Counted from the first letter of the stretch, positions 8,889 through 18,719 are shown. The stretch: DNA of 64,000 bases from Pullulanibacillus camelliae (GCF_014642655.1 NZ_BMIR01000005.1:133450-197449); one strand, 5' to 3'. Made by a program: numbers and translations. The notes: generated by a model from the letters alone, not told the origin.

Positions 8889-9557
8889 TTGCAGGTTATT
8901 GTAGATAATCTTCCCGTTTTATTACAAGGACTTGGATTAACATTAGAATATTCAGCAGTCGCTATTGTTTTAATGATCATATTTGGATTGATTTTTGCAC
9001 TTATGCGCATTTCTAAAATTTGGATTTTACGTGGTGTATCAACAGTATATGTAGAAATTTTTCGCTCAACGCCTTTGCTTGTTCAACTCTTTTTTATTGT
9101 CCTAGGGTTGCCAGGCGTGATTCCGCTTAATGAATGGTTTGGTCCAAGAAACTATCCGATTCTTGCTGCTGCTCTGACGCTTGCACTAAATGAAGGGGCT
9201 TATGTTACTGAAATTATTCGTGCAGGCATCCAAGGGGTGGATCGTGGTCAAAAGGAAGCAGCAGCCAGCATTGGCATGACTGGTTTCCAGACGATGCGCT
9301 ATATCGTACTTCCACAAGCCTTCAAGCGCATGATTCCACCATTGGTCAACCAGGCAGCGCAAACGATAAAAGATACGTCATTGCTTGCACCTGTCAGCGT
9401 TGTGGACTTAGTATACAAAGGTGAAATTGTCATCGCGGCGACTTATGCTGGGTTCCAAATTTGGTCAGTTGTTGCTCTACTCTATTTTATTGTAATATTT
9501 ATAGTGTCCAAAGTTGCAGCATATTTAGAGAGGAGGCTCCAGGTTGATAAGCGTTAA
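8889..9557 (+). CDS. Amino-acid ABC transporter permease
   Basis: A 222-residue inner-membrane permease of the HisM/GlnP (His/Glu/Gln/Arg/opine) family. About five hydrophobic helices are visible. The cytoplasmic EAA loop [23 protein letters not shown] (about 130-152) contacts the ATPase. The N-terminal [11 protein letters not shown] segment is also typical. It starts with TTG at 8889, with AAAGGAG nine bases upstream, 71 bases after the binding-protein gene. Its end overlaps the ATPase gene by 14 bases, which indicates translational coupling. Probably works as a homodimer. Confidence 0.9.
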   Translation: MQVIVDNLPVLLQGLGLTLEYSAVAIVLMIIFGLIFALMRISKIWILRGVSTVYVEIFRSTPLLVQLFFIVLGLPGVIPLNEWFGPRNYPILAAALTLALNEGAYVTEIIRAGIQGVDRGQKEAAASIGMTGFQTMRYIVLPQAFKRMIPPLVNQAAQTIKDTSLLAPVSVVDLVYKGEIVIAATYAGFQIWSVVALLYFIVIFIVSKVAAYLERRLQVDKR

Positions 9558-10266
9558 AGATCTTCATAAATCATTCGGGGAAAATGAAGTACTCAAAGGC
9601 ATTTCAAACCATGTGGAAGAACAAGAAGTCGTCGTCGTTATTGGCCCATCAGGAAGTGGCAAAAGTACTTTTCTGCGCTGTTTAAATGGTCTGGAAAAAG
9701 CCACAAGCGGTGTGATTGAGATTGCTGGTATGGAACTGACGAATCCGAAGACGAAGCTCCATGAGCTTCAACAAAATGTTGGCATGGTCTTTCAGCAATT
9801 TAATTTGTTTAAACACTTATCGATATTAGAAAACATTACGATTGGCCCGCGGAAAGTATTAAAACAGTCAAAAGAAGAAAGTAACGCGGCGGCCCGGGAG
9901 CTATTAAAAAAAGTTGGATTAACTGGAAAAGAAAACAATTATCCTGATGAATTGTCAGGGGGACAACAGCAACGTGTGGCTATTGCGCGCGCTTTAGCCA
10001 TGAAGCCGAAGGTCATGCTTTTTGATGAGCCAACCTCTGCTCTAGACCCAGAGATGGTTGGCGAGGTGCTCCAGGTTATGAAGGATCTGGCTCGTGAAGG
10101 CATGACGATGGTTGTCGTGACCCATGAAATGGGATTTGCCCGGGAGATGGGAGACCGAGTAATCTTTATGGATGACGGCTACATCGTGGAGGAGGGCACA
10201 CCTTCAGACATTTTTACAAATGCCCAAGAAGAAAGAACAAAAAGCTTTCTAGCAAAAATATTATAA
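9544..10266 (+). CDS. Amino-acid ABC transporter ATP-binding protein
   Basis: A 240-residue ATPase of the GlnQ type that powers the adjacent permease. Walker [10 protein letters not shown] (34-42), the Q-loop MVFQQFNLF, signature [16 protein letters not shown], Walker [13 protein letters not shown] and switch His (VVTHEMGFA) are all intact. It begins with TTG at 9544 inside the permease gene, preceded by GAGGAGG. A strong terminator follows, so the operon has three genes. Substrate cannot be fixed from the ATPase; the family fits glutamine, cystine or another polar amino acid. Confidence 0.93.
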   Translation: MISVKDLHKSFGENEVLKGISNHVEEQEVVVVIGPSGSGKSTFLRCLNGLEKATSGVIEIAGMELTNPKTKLHELQQNVGMVFQQFNLFKHLSILENITIGPRKVLKQSKEESNAAARELLKKVGLTGKENNYPDELSGGQQQRVAIARALAMKPKVMLFDEPTSALDPEMVGEVLQVMKDLAREGMTMVVVTHEMGFAREMGDRVIFMDDGYIVEEGTPSDIFTNAQEERTKSFLAKIL

Positions 10267-10280
10267 ACATGAAGCAGCAA

Positions 10281-10316
10281 AAAAGCTCTCGGCACAAATT
10301 GCCGGGAGCTTTTTTA
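10281..10316 (+). terminator. Intrinsic terminator of the ABC operon
   Basis: Stem AAGCTCTCGGCA / TGCCGGGAGCTT with loop CAAAT and a T-run. Preceding A residues could make it work for the converging ndh transcript as well. Confidence 0.85.
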
Positions 10317-10329
10317 TGACGCATTAAAA

Positions 10330-11511
10330 TTAATAAGCGAGCGTAAAGAGACCATTGATGTGGGCCAAGTAACGCAGATTACTGGCTTCCTTCATTAATG
10401 AAGCTGGCATGCCTTTAAGCTGTGTTTTGTTACCGCCGATGGTTGCAATGGCGTCTTTACGTCCTAAGCTTCCTAATGTTCCAGAGAAGATAGGGGAAAA
10501 TTCGCTCATTGCACCCTCTTTTAAGTAAGCGAAAAGGTTGTATCCAATCAGCTCACCCATTTGCCATGAGATTTGAGCTGTTGGTGGGAATGGACGCTCA
10601 GCGCCAGGTGCAAAGACCACTGCACTATCTCCAGCAACAAAAACATTTTTGTGTGATGTGGATTGGAGATATTCGTTAACCGTAGCGCGGCCGCGATTGA
10701 CCTCAATTCCCGAATTGGCGACAACGCTATTGCCTTGGACGCCGCCTGTCCAAATCATCGTTTTTGTTTCAATGGTTTGACCGTCTTTTAATTCTACGAC
10801 GTTATCCTCGTATTTGGTGGCTGGAACGCCAGTGACGAAGGTGACGCCGCGGTTTTCAAGACTTGTTGTCGCGCGTTCGATGAGCTCTTCTGGAAAGCCA
10901 GGAAGAATAGTTGGAGCAGCTTCAACACAATAAAGTGAAATGTCTTTAGGATCGACGCCATATTTTTTGGTGAGGGCAGGCATCCAGTCAGCAAATTCAC
11001 CGACTAATTCGATACCTGTTAAACCGCCACCACCAACGACAAAATTGGCATCAACCTTGTTTTTGGTTTTAGCGTATTCGCGCACACGTGCTTCCACAAA
11101 TTCACGAATATGATTGGCATCGGCAACAGATTTAAGCGTAAAGCCATTTTCCTGTAATCCAGGAATGCCAAAGAACGCTGTTTCACTACCAAGTGCCACA
11201 ACGAGAGCATCATATCCGATTTTACTGCCGTCTGAAAGGGCTACCTCGTTGTTATCTGGTGAGATTTCTTTTACCTCAGCAATTTTAAGATCAATGTTTT
11301 TGCCGCGCAGTAATTTCTCAAGGGGTAAAGCAACTGCTTGTTCTGAAACATTGCCTACTGCGAGGCGATGAAGCTCGGTAATAATTTGATGTGAAGCGTC
11401 GCGATTTACGACGGTTACATAGGCATCATCAACATCTAAGTGTTTACGTACTGTCAATGCACTGAGCAAGCCGCCATAGCCGGCACCCAATATAACAATA
11501 TGTTTTGACAT
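10330..11511 (-). CDS. ndh: Type II NADH dehydrogenase
   Basis: A 393-residue NDH-2 flavoprotein that passes electrons from NADH to menaquinone without proton pumping, attached to the inner membrane face. FAD-binding GAGYGG is at 9-14, the NADH Rossmann motif GGGGLTGIE at about 160-168, and the flavin motif VFVAGDSA follows later. The C-terminal segment ending AHINGLFTLAY resembles B. subtilis Ndh (YjlD). The ATG at 11511 has GGAGG six bases upstream. It lies downstream of the DUF1641 gene as in the B. subtilis yjlC-ndh operon, which is Rex controlled; I do not see a clear Rex box here. Confidence 0.92.
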   Translation of the reverse strand: MSKHIVILGAGYGGLLSALTVRKHLDVDDAYVTVVNRDASHQIITELHRLAVGNVSEQAVALPLEKLLRGKNIDLKIAEVKEISPDNNEVALSDGSKIGYDALVVALGSETAFFGIPGLQENGFTLKSVADANHIREFVEARVREYAKTKNKVDANFVVGGGGLTGIELVGEFADWMPALTKKYGVDPKDISLYCVEAAPTILPGFPEELIERATTSLENRGVTFVTGVPATKYEDNVVELKDGQTIETKTMIWTGGVQGNSVVANSGIEVNRGRATVNEYLQSTSHKNVFVAGDSAVVFAPGAERPFPPTAQISWQMGELIGYNLFAYLKEGAMSEFSPIFSGTLGSLGRKDAIATIGGNKTQLKGMPASLMKEASNLRYLAHINGLFTLAY

Positions 11512-11607
11512 AATCATCCTCCGTCCGTGATTCAATGAGAAAGGACTATAAGTTTTTCTTAAGTCCTTCGATTTTAATAATGCAACCTATTTAACGCTAC
11601 TTCTTGC

Positions 11608-12045
11608 TTAATTATTTTCTTTTTCAGCAGAAATTCTTAGGTAAGCCTGAACAAATCGGAATAATTTTTGGATCTGAGGGTCTTTTAGCAGACGAAGCAA
11701 GCCAAATAGTCCGATGGTTTCATGGCTTTGCTCAGCGGCATCCTTTGCTTCAATAGCTGTCGCTGCAAGATCCTTAGCTTTGTGTTCAATAGGTTTAAGA
11801 AATTCCTGAAATCCACCTTTAAAGTCATTGATAAGCACTTCATCAGTCGCAACTGATTGGAAAAAGTCATATGACTTTGTAAGAAGCGTTACCACTTCGG
11901 TTAATTTTGGTAAGCTTTCCACAAGAGTCGTTAAAGATTCTTGAACTTCTGGCTTGAGAAGTTGATCAAGAACATCAAGTTGTTCGACTCTTGAAGCTGG
12001 AGTGCTGTTTTGGTTTTCAGAAGCGTTTTGGTTAGTTTCTGACAT
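11608..12045 (-). CDS. yjlC: DUF1641 protein, YjlC-like
   Basis: A 145-residue DUF1641 protein: an acidic Asn/Gln-rich N-terminus, then an alpha-helical core with LDQLLKPEVQESLTTLVESLPKL and the family end LFGLLRLLKDPQIQKLFRFVQAYL. Function is unknown, but these proteins are encoded beside NDH-2 or formate dehydrogenase genes. Here ndh follows 96 bases downstream on the same strand, matching the B. subtilis yjlC-ndh pair, so it likely supports or regulates the dehydrogenase. An AGGAGA-type ribosome site lies just before the ATG. Confidence 0.85.
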   Translation of the reverse strand: MSETNQNASENQNSTPASRVEQLDVLDQLLKPEVQESLTTLVESLPKLTEVVTLLTKSYDFFQSVATDEVLINDFKGGFQEFLKPIEHKAKDLAATAIEAKDAAEQSHETIGLFGLLRLLKDPQIQKLFRFVQAYLRISAEKENN

Positions 12046-12621
12046 GCCGATATCTCCTTTTCTTAGACGATTCCGTTTTCCACGGGTAAAACTTTGAAAA
12101 CGACCTGATTATGTAGGCCAATGCATTCTAGGATACGATAATGAATTCATGAGTTCTCGAGCGGATCTGTGACTGTGTCTTCTTATTTCACTGCCAGTAA
12201 CAGACATTTGTCGTCATTACTTTTCCCTCCGTACTTCCTATTTTATGCCTTAAAACTGTTAGAATAAGTACAGTGAAATAAGAGTTACTGTAATGAATTA
12301 GAAAGAATAAGCAGAACGAGTGATGCTTTCTGTTAATAAGTGAAAAAATGCACAATAAGACCACTCAATCCTTCACTCATACCCTCTTTGTTTTCCTATT
12401 ATAGAATACCACTTTTTAATTAGAATTACATGCAAAATATATCAAAAATAAAATTTTAGTAAAGATCATGAGAGTGATATTGTGCGAACGTGGGAGTAAG
12501 GTTTGGGCAATAGATCCAGGTTGCAAAGAAAGTCAACATAGTGCCCTCCGGTATTTCCTTTTAAAACCCAGAGGAATGTAAAAGACGAATTGGACTACAA
12601 CAGGTTCGGTTAAGAAAACAG
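12046..12621. other. Long intergenic region, yjlC/prpC divergent
   Basis: About 575 bases without a believable gene. A 13-base inverted repeat TCTTATTTCACTG (12181-12193) and CAGTGAAATAAGA (12271-12283) lies 77 bases apart upstream of yjlC. An AT-rich block at 12390-12470 may hold promoters. I looked for the Rex consensus TTGTGAA-N4-TTCACAA and did not find a good match. The rest shows no recognisable element. Confidence 0.4.
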
Positions 12622-12669
12622 TTGGGATTATGGAAGGCAAATGCTAAAATAAAATTGTAAGCACTTTCA
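12622..12669 (+). promoter_or_regulatory. prp promoter and cre-like site
   Basis: A sigma-A promoter is visible: TTGGGA at 12622-12627, 17 bases, TAAAAT at 12645-12650. Directly downstream, TGTAAGCACTTTCA (12656-12669) matches the CcpA cre consensus TGWAANCGNTNWCA except A for G at position 8. Its place at the transcription start suggests glucose repression, as is known for the B. subtilis mmg operon. Confidence 0.6.
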
Positions 12670-12686
12670 TTAGGGAGGAATGATGG

Positions 12687-13802
12687 ATGGATATCCAAGG
12701 CACCTATAAACCAGGTCTTGAAGGTGTTATTGCATCAGAAACTGAAGTATCCTACCTAGATGTAGAAGCAGAAGAAATTGTTATTAAAGGTTATGATCTT
12801 ATTGAACTTGCTGAAAAGAAGGGCTATTTGGATGTTGTCGCGTTATTATTAGAAGATCAGCTGCCAAGTGACACTTACAAAAAAATATTGGAGGAGCGCT
12901 TAAAAAACGATTATGGGCTACCAAAAGCCATTTTGTCGATTCTTAAAGCGCTACCTAAGGAGACTCATCCAATGGATGCGCTGCGAACGGGGATGTCAGC
13001 ATTGAGTGGCTTTGACCCGATTCTTGAGGAACGCACACCAGAAGGAAATCGTGAAAAGGCCTATCGATTGCTTGCAAAGATACCTACGATCGTCGCCAAT
13101 AGCTATCATCTCCTTCATGATAAAACGCCACTAGCACCTGATGTCTCCTTGTCATTTAGCAGTAATTTTTTATATATGATGACTGGTAAGTATCATGGGG
13201 ATTTGGAGTCGGAGGTATTTGACCAGTCGCTTGTTGCTTACAGTGAACATGAGATGCCTAATTCCACTTTCACGGCACGGGTCATTGCTTCCACACAGGC
13301 TGACATATACGGCGCGCTAACTGGAGCCGTCTCTTCATTAAAAGGACATTTGCATGGCGGAGCAAACGAGGCTGTGATGATGATGCTTTTGGAAGCGGGT
13401 ACATTAGAGAACTTCAGAAAACTACTCTATGAAAAGTTGCAGAGCAAAGAAAGAATCATGGGATTCGGGCATAGGGTTTATATGAGGAAAATGGACCCGA
13501 GGGCAAGCCTGATGAAGCGCGCTCTTAAACGCTTATCGGATGAAAGACAAGATTATCGTTTATTGGATATGTGTATTGCTGGGGAAGAAGTAATGGCGAA
13601 TGAGAAAGGGTTATATCCCAATTTAGATTACTATGCAGCTCCTGTTTATTATTTGTTGGGGATTCCGATTGAGCTCTACACCCCAGTATTCTTTGCCGCG
13701 CGGACGGCGGGGCTTGCTGCCCATGTCATTGAACAGCATAAAAATAATCGTCTCTTTCGACCAAGAGTAAATTATACTGGGCCACGCGGCCTTCACCCAT
13801 GA
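12687..13802 (+). CDS. prpC: 2-methylcitrate synthase / citrate synthase family
   Basis: A 371-residue type II-like short citrate synthase that should condense propionyl-CoA with oxaloacetate to 2-methylcitrate. Conserved pieces are His188 ([12 protein letters not shown]), His223 ([10 protein letters not shown]) and His262 ([14 protein letters not shown]), with a later catalytic Asp region ([12 protein letters not shown]). It resembles B. subtilis MmgD. Genes for the dehydratase and lyase follow directly, which makes the methylcitrate role much more likely than the TCA cycle. AGGGAGGAA precedes the ATG; two other nearby ATGs are out of frame. Confidence 0.9.
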   Translation: MDIQGTYKPGLEGVIASETEVSYLDVEAEEIVIKGYDLIELAEKKGYLDVVALLLEDQLPSDTYKKILEERLKNDYGLPKAILSILKALPKETHPMDALRTGMSALSGFDPILEERTPEGNREKAYRLLAKIPTIVANSYHLLHDKTPLAPDVSLSFSSNFLYMMTGKYHGDLESEVFDQSLVAYSEHEMPNSTFTARVIASTQADIYGALTGAVSSLKGHLHGGANEAVMMMLLEAGTLENFRKLLYEKLQSKERIMGFGHRVYMRKMDPRASLMKRALKRLSDERQDYRLLDMCIAGEEVMANEKGLYPNLDYYAAPVYYLLGIPIELYTPVFFAARTAGLAAHVIEQHKNNRLFRPRVNYTGPRGLHP

Positions 13803-13824
13803 TGTCAAGAAAGGAATGAACTGG

Positions 13825-15261
13825 ATGGATAAAATAAAACACAATGAAGTCGATCATGTACTTGAAGAGATCGCAGACTATGTAGTCTATAAGAAAATTA
13901 CAAGTGAAGAAGCGCTGGAGACGGCCCGCTATGTGTTAATGGATACTCTAGGGTGTGGATTTCTGGCTCTGCGTTATCCTGAATGCACAAAGCATCTTGG
14001 CCCCATTATTCCGGGTACGGTAGTCCCGAATGGTGTGCGTGTCCCTGGAACAGCTTATGTGCTTGATCCGGTACAGGCTGCCTTCAATATTGGCTGTATG
14101 ATTCGGTGGCTGGATTATAATGATACATGGCTTGCCGCAGAGTGGGGACATCCTTCAGATAACCTCGCAAGCATTCTTGCTGTCGCCGATTATGTTAGTC
14201 TTAAGAATCTATCTGAGGGAAGAGCACCCATAAAAATGAGTACCGTGCTCGAAGCCATTGTTAAGGCCCATGAAATCCAAGGCATATTGGCTCTTGAGAA
14301 CAGCTTGAACCGGCAAGGACTAGATCATGTGTTATTTGTTAAGGTGGCTTCTACTGCTGTAGCAACAGCCTTATTAGGTGGGACTAGAGAGGATGTCATT
14401 TCAGCACTGTCACAAGCATGGATTGATAATGCCAGCCTAAGAACGTACCGCCATGCACCGAATACTGGCTCACGTAAATCCTGGGCAGCTGGTGATGCAG
14501 CAAGCCGTGCAGTACGTTTAGCCTTAATGACAATGAAGGGGGAAATGGGTTATAAAACCGCATTAACCGCCTCAGGTTGGGGCTTTCAAGATGTTTTATT
14601 TGATGGGAAGCCGATTACTCTCGCGCGACCACTTGATTCGTACGTTATCGAAAATGTCTTATTTAAAATAGCATATCCTGCTGAATTCCATGCGCAAACG
14701 GCATTAGAGGCCGCTATTCAATTACATCCTCAAGTGGTCCATCGTTTAGATGCGATTAACCGTATCACGATAACCACCCATGAATCTGCGTTGCGTATTA
14801 TTGATAAAACGGGTGAATTGAACAATCCAGCTGATCGGGACCATTGCATTCAATATATAACGGCAGTCGGATTAATCAAAGGGCATCTGACGGCAGATGA
14901 TTATGAAGATGAGGCTGCTCAGAATCCTTATATCGATCAATTAAGAGACCGAATGGAAATGATCCACCATCCACAATATTCCAAGGATTACCTTGACCCT
15001 GACAAGCGTTCCATCGCCAATGCGGTGCAAGTCTTCTTTAATGATGGAACACATACAGAAACCATTGCTGTAGAGTATCCGATTGGGCATCGACAAAGAA
15101 GAGCAGAGGGGATTCCTCTCCTGCTAGAGAAATTTTACACTCATGTTCGCACGCGTTTTTCAAATAAGCAGGCTGAGCGGATTTATGCATGCTGTACGGA
15201 CCAAGAGACATTGGCGGAGACAGCTGTTCCCAGCTTTCTTTCACTTTTAACGACACCTTAA
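13825..15261 (+). CDS. prpD: 2-methylcitrate dehydratase
   Basis: A 478-residue PrpD/MmgE (PF03972) protein that dehydrates 2-methylcitrate to methylaconitate. Typical segments are [25 protein letters not shown], the active-site region [20 protein letters not shown] (Asp and His), and [17 protein letters not shown]. It starts 22 bases after prpC. The ATG at 13825 has AAGGA nine bases upstream; the in-frame ATG at 13816 directly abuts that site and is less likely. No truncation is seen. In this cycle the isomer may be completed by aconitase encoded elsewhere. Confidence 0.92.
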   Translation: MDKIKHNEVDHVLEEIADYVVYKKITSEEALETARYVLMDTLGCGFLALRYPECTKHLGPIIPGTVVPNGVRVPGTAYVLDPVQAAFNIGCMIRWLDYNDTWLAAEWGHPSDNLASILAVADYVSLKNLSEGRAPIKMSTVLEAIVKAHEIQGILALENSLNRQGLDHVLFVKVASTAVATALLGGTREDVISALSQAWIDNASLRTYRHAPNTGSRKSWAAGDAASRAVRLALMTMKGEMGYKTALTASGWGFQDVLFDGKPITLARPLDSYVIENVLFKIAYPAEFHAQTALEAAIQLHPQVVHRLDAINRITITTHESALRIIDKTGELNNPADRDHCIQYITAVGLIKGHLTADDYEDEAAQNPYIDQLRDRMEMIHHPQYSKDYLDPDKRSIANAVQVFFNDGTHTETIAVEYPIGHRQRRAEGIPLLLEKFYTHVRTRFSNKQAERIYACCTDQETLAETAVPSFLSLLTTP

Positions 15262-15277
15262 AAGGAGCGGTTTAAGC

Positions 15278-16201
15278 ATGACTTGGATTGTCGAAAAAAA
15301 CTTAACACAGGAAACACTTGCCGAACGCTTTCGGGCATTAATGAAGGACAATGCCATTTTAAAGATTCCTGGTGCACATGATGGGTTGGCAGCATTGATG
15401 GCTAAGCAAGTCGGATTTAAAGCGTTGTATTTGTCAGGAGCTGCCTACACCGCGAGTCGTGGGCTGCCAGACCTTGGTATGATTTATTCTAATGAGGTCG
15501 CTGATCGCGCCAGTGAACTCATCAGGGCGACAAACCTTCCAGTTTTAGTTGATATTGATACAGGCTATGGCGGTGTTTTAAATGTCGCACGTACGGCAAA
15601 GGAAATGGTAGAGGCGCGAGTCGCTGCCGTTCAAATCGAGGACCAAGAGCTTCCTAAAAAATGTGGCCATTTAAACGGGAAGAAGCTTGTTTCCATAGAA
15701 GAAATGATGGAAAAAATCCAAACATTGAAGGAGATTGCCCCATCTTTAATCGTGGTGGCTCGAACGGATGCCAAAGCAATCGAAGGGATCGATCAAGCGA
15801 TCAGAAGAGCTGAAAAGTATATCGAGGCGGGAGCAGATGCGATTTTTCCAGAAGCCTTTACGACAAAAGAAGAATTCAAACAAGTGAGCTGCGCTCTAAA
15901 GGTTCCTCTTTTGGCTAACATGACGGAGTTTGGAAAAACCCCTTATTATACGGCTGAGCAATTTGCTGAATTTGGTTATAGTATGGTCATCTATCCTGTT
16001 ACCTCGCTTCGGGTCGCTGCTAAGGCGTATGAGTCTGTATTTAAAGCGATTGATGAACAAGGGACACAACGAAGCTATGTCTCTGAGATGCAGACTAGAG
16101 AAGAACTCTATCAGACGATTAAACATTATGATTATGAAGGTTTGGATAAGCATATTGAAAAAACAGTATTAAGAGGTATGACGGAGGATGTGAAAGAGTA
16201 G
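15278..16201 (+). CDS. prpB: 2-methylisocitrate lyase
   Basis: A 307-residue lyase of the isocitrate lyase/PEP mutase superfamily, which splits 2-methylisocitrate into pyruvate and succinate. The signature LPKKCGH with the catalytic cysteine lies at about 125-131. DIDTGYGG and ARTDAKAIEGIDQAI are metal/substrate-site motifs. It is 16 bases after prpD with AAAGGAG upstream of the ATG, and is the last gene of the prpCDB operon (mmgDE-yqiQ in B. subtilis). The operon detoxifies propionyl-CoA from odd-chain fatty acids or branched amino acids. Confidence 0.93.
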   Translation: MTWIVEKNLTQETLAERFRALMKDNAILKIPGAHDGLAALMAKQVGFKALYLSGAAYTASRGLPDLGMIYSNEVADRASELIRATNLPVLVDIDTGYGGVLNVARTAKEMVEARVAAVQIEDQELPKKCGHLNGKKLVSIEEMMEKIQTLKEIAPSLIVVARTDAKAIEGIDQAIRRAEKYIEAGADAIFPEAFTTKEEFKQVSCALKVPLLANMTEFGKTPYYTAEQFAEFGYSMVIYPVTSLRVAAKAYESVFKAIDEQGTQRSYVSEMQTREELYQTIKHYDYEGLDKHIEKTVLRGMTEDVKE

Positions 16202-16309
16202 CATGCGTTGTATAATAGATCCATATTATCAATACATTTCGGTAGCCAAGGGATATTAGCATGTGACTTTTATCATATCAAGGGCTTTAGCGAAAAAGCC
16301 AAGCTTTCT

Positions 16310-16782
16310 TTATACTATCAGAATGTATAACTTCGCTGACGCTCATAAAGGAAGAGAGTATAAGGCGGGCTTTGACTTTCGCATCAAGGCTTGCGGGCAA
16401 CCTAAGTGTGTGATTGGCAAAAATCACATCAGGAGTACCAGTGAAGGGGTGCAAGCCAAGTTTTCTAAAAGAAAAGAAAGTATAAAATTTCTGATCATGA
16501 GGACGGTGCGGATTTCCGCTCCAGGCCGCTCGCTTTCCGCGGGGGAGTGGTAAGCCTCCTCGCGCCTTTGCACTGCTAAGGTCTTACCGATCTCCACTTC
16601 TCGCAGGAGTCTAATCTCCGCATCATGAGTCAGCGGCGCTCGAGGAACACACGATTTTAGAGTGTTCCGAATCGCGCGCCTTGCGCTCCCATCCACTTGA
16701 TCAGGCAATGAAGCTTCTTTCATATTGGCTGATGCTCTATACCAAGCAAGGAACGGGCATGCTTTTCGCCCGGTTTTTCTTA
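16310..16782 (+). repeat. Dispersed modular repeat, full copy A
   Basis: A non-coding element about 470 bases long. Its 5' module (16310-16500) begins TATACTATCAGAATG and ends GAAAGTATAAAATTTCTGATC, an imperfect terminal inverted repeat. It contains the hairpin TGTGATTGGCAAAAATCACA enclosed by GGCTTGC/GCAAGCC. The 3' module has CGCTTTCCGCGGGGGAGTGG, the pair GGTAAG/CTTACC, and the end block from CCTTGCGCTCCCATCC to CGCCCGGTTTTTC. Closely similar to 42615-43094. Reading frames across it are not conserved between copies. Confidence 0.85.
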
Positions 16783-16806
16783 GAGTTTTTCGGGAAGGGT
16801 CATGCT

Positions 16807-17268
16807 ATGAGTCACGATTATGGAAAGTTTACAAACTTAAGATTCAGGGATAAATTAGTGGTGATTATTGGCATTGGCATCATTATCGGCATTGCATTGG
16901 CAATCATTTTTGGCTGTTTCTTTTTCGGCATTGTCGGTTTTTTTAGCCTTATTGGTGTGACGTATGATTCTCATATGTCTCTTATTCTTTTTGTTGCCCT
17001 CTGTCTTATCATTAATAGTCTGCTTGAAATATTAAGCAAGGGGATTATGACTAAATTGTGGAAAGATAAAAAAGCATCATTGACAAGAGGGGTGTTGGCA
17101 GTAGTGATGAATAGCCTTATCATGCTCTATGTTGTTCACAAAATTGATGAGGGGATGAGCAGCATCCAGCTTATTCGATGGGCGGAGTGGGAATTTGTTT
17201 TATTGATAACGGTTGTGAATATCGTTTTTAATGAAAAGAAACGGGCGCGCTTGATCAGAGGGAAATGA
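16807..17268 (+). CDS. YrvL-like membrane protein
   Basis: A 153-residue protein with four hydrophobic helices (about 18-46, 55-75, 93-112, 125-140). The block FFFGIVGFFSLIGVTYDS followed by a helix ending LLEILSKGI resembles the YrvL regulatory membrane-protein family, whose B. subtilis relative acts as a negative regulator. That family call is by eye and moderate. The ATG at 16807 has GGGAAGGG seven bases upstream; reading further upstream runs into the dispersed repeat and is rejected. No sigma factor is adjacent. Confidence 0.6.
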   Translation: MSHDYGKFTNLRFRDKLVVIIGIGIIIGIALAIIFGCFFFGIVGFFSLIGVTYDSHMSLILFVALCLIINSLLEILSKGIMTKLWKDKKASLTRGVLAVVMNSLIMLYVVHKIDEGMSSIQLIRWAEWEFVLLITVVNIVFNEKKRARLIRGK

Positions 17269-17336
17269 TCGGCCTATTGACAAATTAATTGAACGATGAT
17301 AATCTTTCTTCTATCGTAAATATTCAAAATATAGAT

Positions 17337-17438
17337 GCTTATCAAGAGTGGCTGAGGGACTGGCCCAGTGACGCCCGGCAACCTGCATGATGTGTAAGGT
17401 GCCAAATCCTGCAAAGCAGATGGCTTTGATAGATAAGA
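17337..17438 (+). ncRNA. SAM-I (S-box) riboswitch
   Basis: The S-box core is plain: CTTATCAAGAG opens the P1 stem (closing GATAAG at 17432-17437), then GAGGGACTGGCCC, GACGCCCGGCAACC and AAGGTGCCAAATCCTGC. These are the conserved sequences of the S-adenosylmethionine riboswitch. It lies upstream of metC with an intrinsic terminator between, so high SAM should stop transcription. Confidence 0.95.
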
Positions 17439-17452
17439 AAGTCAAATAGAGC

Positions 17453-17489
17453 ATGCAGGCCTCTTGTTTCAAAAGGGTCTGCATTTTTT
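17453..17489 (+). terminator. Riboswitch expression-platform terminator
   Basis: ATGCAG...CTGCAT stem with an inner CCTCTT/AAAAGGG region, followed by TTTTT. It begins 14 bases after the riboswitch P1 stem and 58 bases before metC. Confidence 0.8.
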
Positions 17490-17546
17490 GATTGGCTTCT
17501 TTTTAGGGATGTCATCGTCACCTCTTGTATAGTGGAGGTTAAGAAA

Positions 17547-18719
17547 ATGAGCGAAAAAGAATATTCCTTTCAAACGCGGCTGCTGCACAACAGCCATAAA
17601 GTAGATCCTGAGACCGGAGCGGTGAGTGTGCCGATCCAGCATGCTTCAACCTTCCATCAATTTGATTTTGATACCTATGGGAAATATGATTACAGCCGTT
17701 CAGGGAACCCGACACGGGAAGCACTGGAAAATGTCATTGCAGAATTGGAGGGTGGGACGCGAGGATTTGCCTTTGCATCGGGAATGGCGGCTATATCTAC
17801 AGCCTTGATGCTCCTCTCTCAAGGCGATCATTTATTGATCTCAGATGATGTTTATGGCGGCACCTTTCGGATGGTAACTCAGGTGCTAGAGCGTATGGGA
17901 ATTGATCATACCTTCGTGGATACGTCAGATATTCATGCTGTTGAATGTGCCATTCGCCCCAATACAAAAGTGATTTATATCGAAACGCCCTCTAATCCTT
18001 TGCTAAAGGTGACGAATATTAGAGAGATTGTCGGCTTGGCCAAGGCGTATCATATTTTAACCTTTGTGGATAATACCTTTTTATCTCCGGCATTGCAGCG
18101 TCCACTAGAACTGGGGGCAGATGTTGTTTTACACAGTGCCACCAAATTTATCGGCGGTCACAGTGATGTCGTTGCAGGTCTAGCGGTGGTAAAGGATGCC
18201 GAGCTTGCTGAACAACTTGGCTTTTTACAAAATGCATTTGGCTCTATATTAGGTGTACAGGACTCATGGCTTGTCTTAAGAGGCTTGAAAACACTACAGG
18301 TTAGAATGAAGCAATCTGCTGAATCTGCTCAAATAGTTGCTGATTATCTTGATCAGCATTCTGCTGTGGAAAAGGTGTATTATCCAGGGTTGTCGAAGCA
18401 CCCGGGGTATGAAGCACATCATGCTCAGGCGGACTCTGGTGGTGCTGTTTTATCCTTTACCTTGAAGGATGAAGAGGCGGTTCGTCAATTTGTTTCTAAG
18501 GTAGAAATTCCAGTGTTTTCAGTTAGTCTAGGTGCTGTTGAATCGATTCTGTCCTACCCTGCAAAGATGTCTCATGCAGCAATGCCTAGAGAAGAGCGGG
18601 AAAAACGCGGAATTACCGACAGCCTCCTCCGGCTGTCAGTTGGCTTAGAAAGTCCTGAAGACCTGATTAAAGATTTTGAAGCAGCGCTTGTAGAAAGATC
18701 ACTAGAAGTCCCTAAATAA
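17547..18719 (+). CDS. metC: Cystathionine beta-lyase, PLP-dependent
   Basis: A 391-residue Cys/Met metabolism PLP enzyme (PF01053) that converts cystathionine to homocysteine, pyruvate and ammonia in methionine synthesis. It closely resembles B. subtilis MetC along its length (QHASTFHQ, DYSRSGNPTR, GAVESILSYPAKMSHAAMP). The PLP lysine is Lys200 in LHSATKFIGGHSD; ETPSNP and DNTF are cofactor motifs. The ATG at 17547 has GGAGG eight bases upstream. In B. subtilis metI precedes metC; here metC alone follows the SAM-I riboswitch. A gamma-synthase or gamma-lyase activity is the alternative. Confidence 0.88.
   Translation: MSEKEYSFQTRLLHNSHKVDPETGAVSVPIQHASTFHQFDFDTYGKYDYSRSGNPTREALENVIAELEGGTRGFAFASGMAAISTALMLLSQGDHLLISDDVYGGTFRMVTQVLERMGIDHTFVDTSDIHAVECAIRPNTKVIYIETPSNPLLKVTNIREIVGLAKAYHILTFVDNTFLSPALQRPLELGADVVLHSATKFIGGHSDVVAGLAVVKDAELAEQLGFLQNAFGSILGVQDSWLVLRGLKTLQVRMKQSAESAQIVADYLDQHSAVEKVYYPGLSKHPGYEAHHAQADSGGAVLSFTLKDEEAVRQFVSKVEIPVFSVSLGAVESILSYPAKMSHAAMPREEREKRGITDSLLRLSVGLESPEDLIKDFEAALVERSLEVPK

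Noticed and set aside
12500-12620. Possible decayed transposase in the yjlC/prpC gap
   Set aside because: Short translated pieces were checked in several frames and none showed a conserved transposase motif.
16402-16436. TGTGATT...AATCACA in the repeats read as an FNR/CRP box
   Set aside because: The TGTGA and TCACA halves are 10 bases apart, not 6, and the motif recurs in every repeat copy irrespective of neighbouring genes.
16263-16553. Open frame over the dispersed repeat (and similar frames at 42720-42926, 56107-56376)
   Set aside because: The frame follows repeat sequence shared between copies, with stops and indels in other copies and no ribosome site, so it is not a gene.
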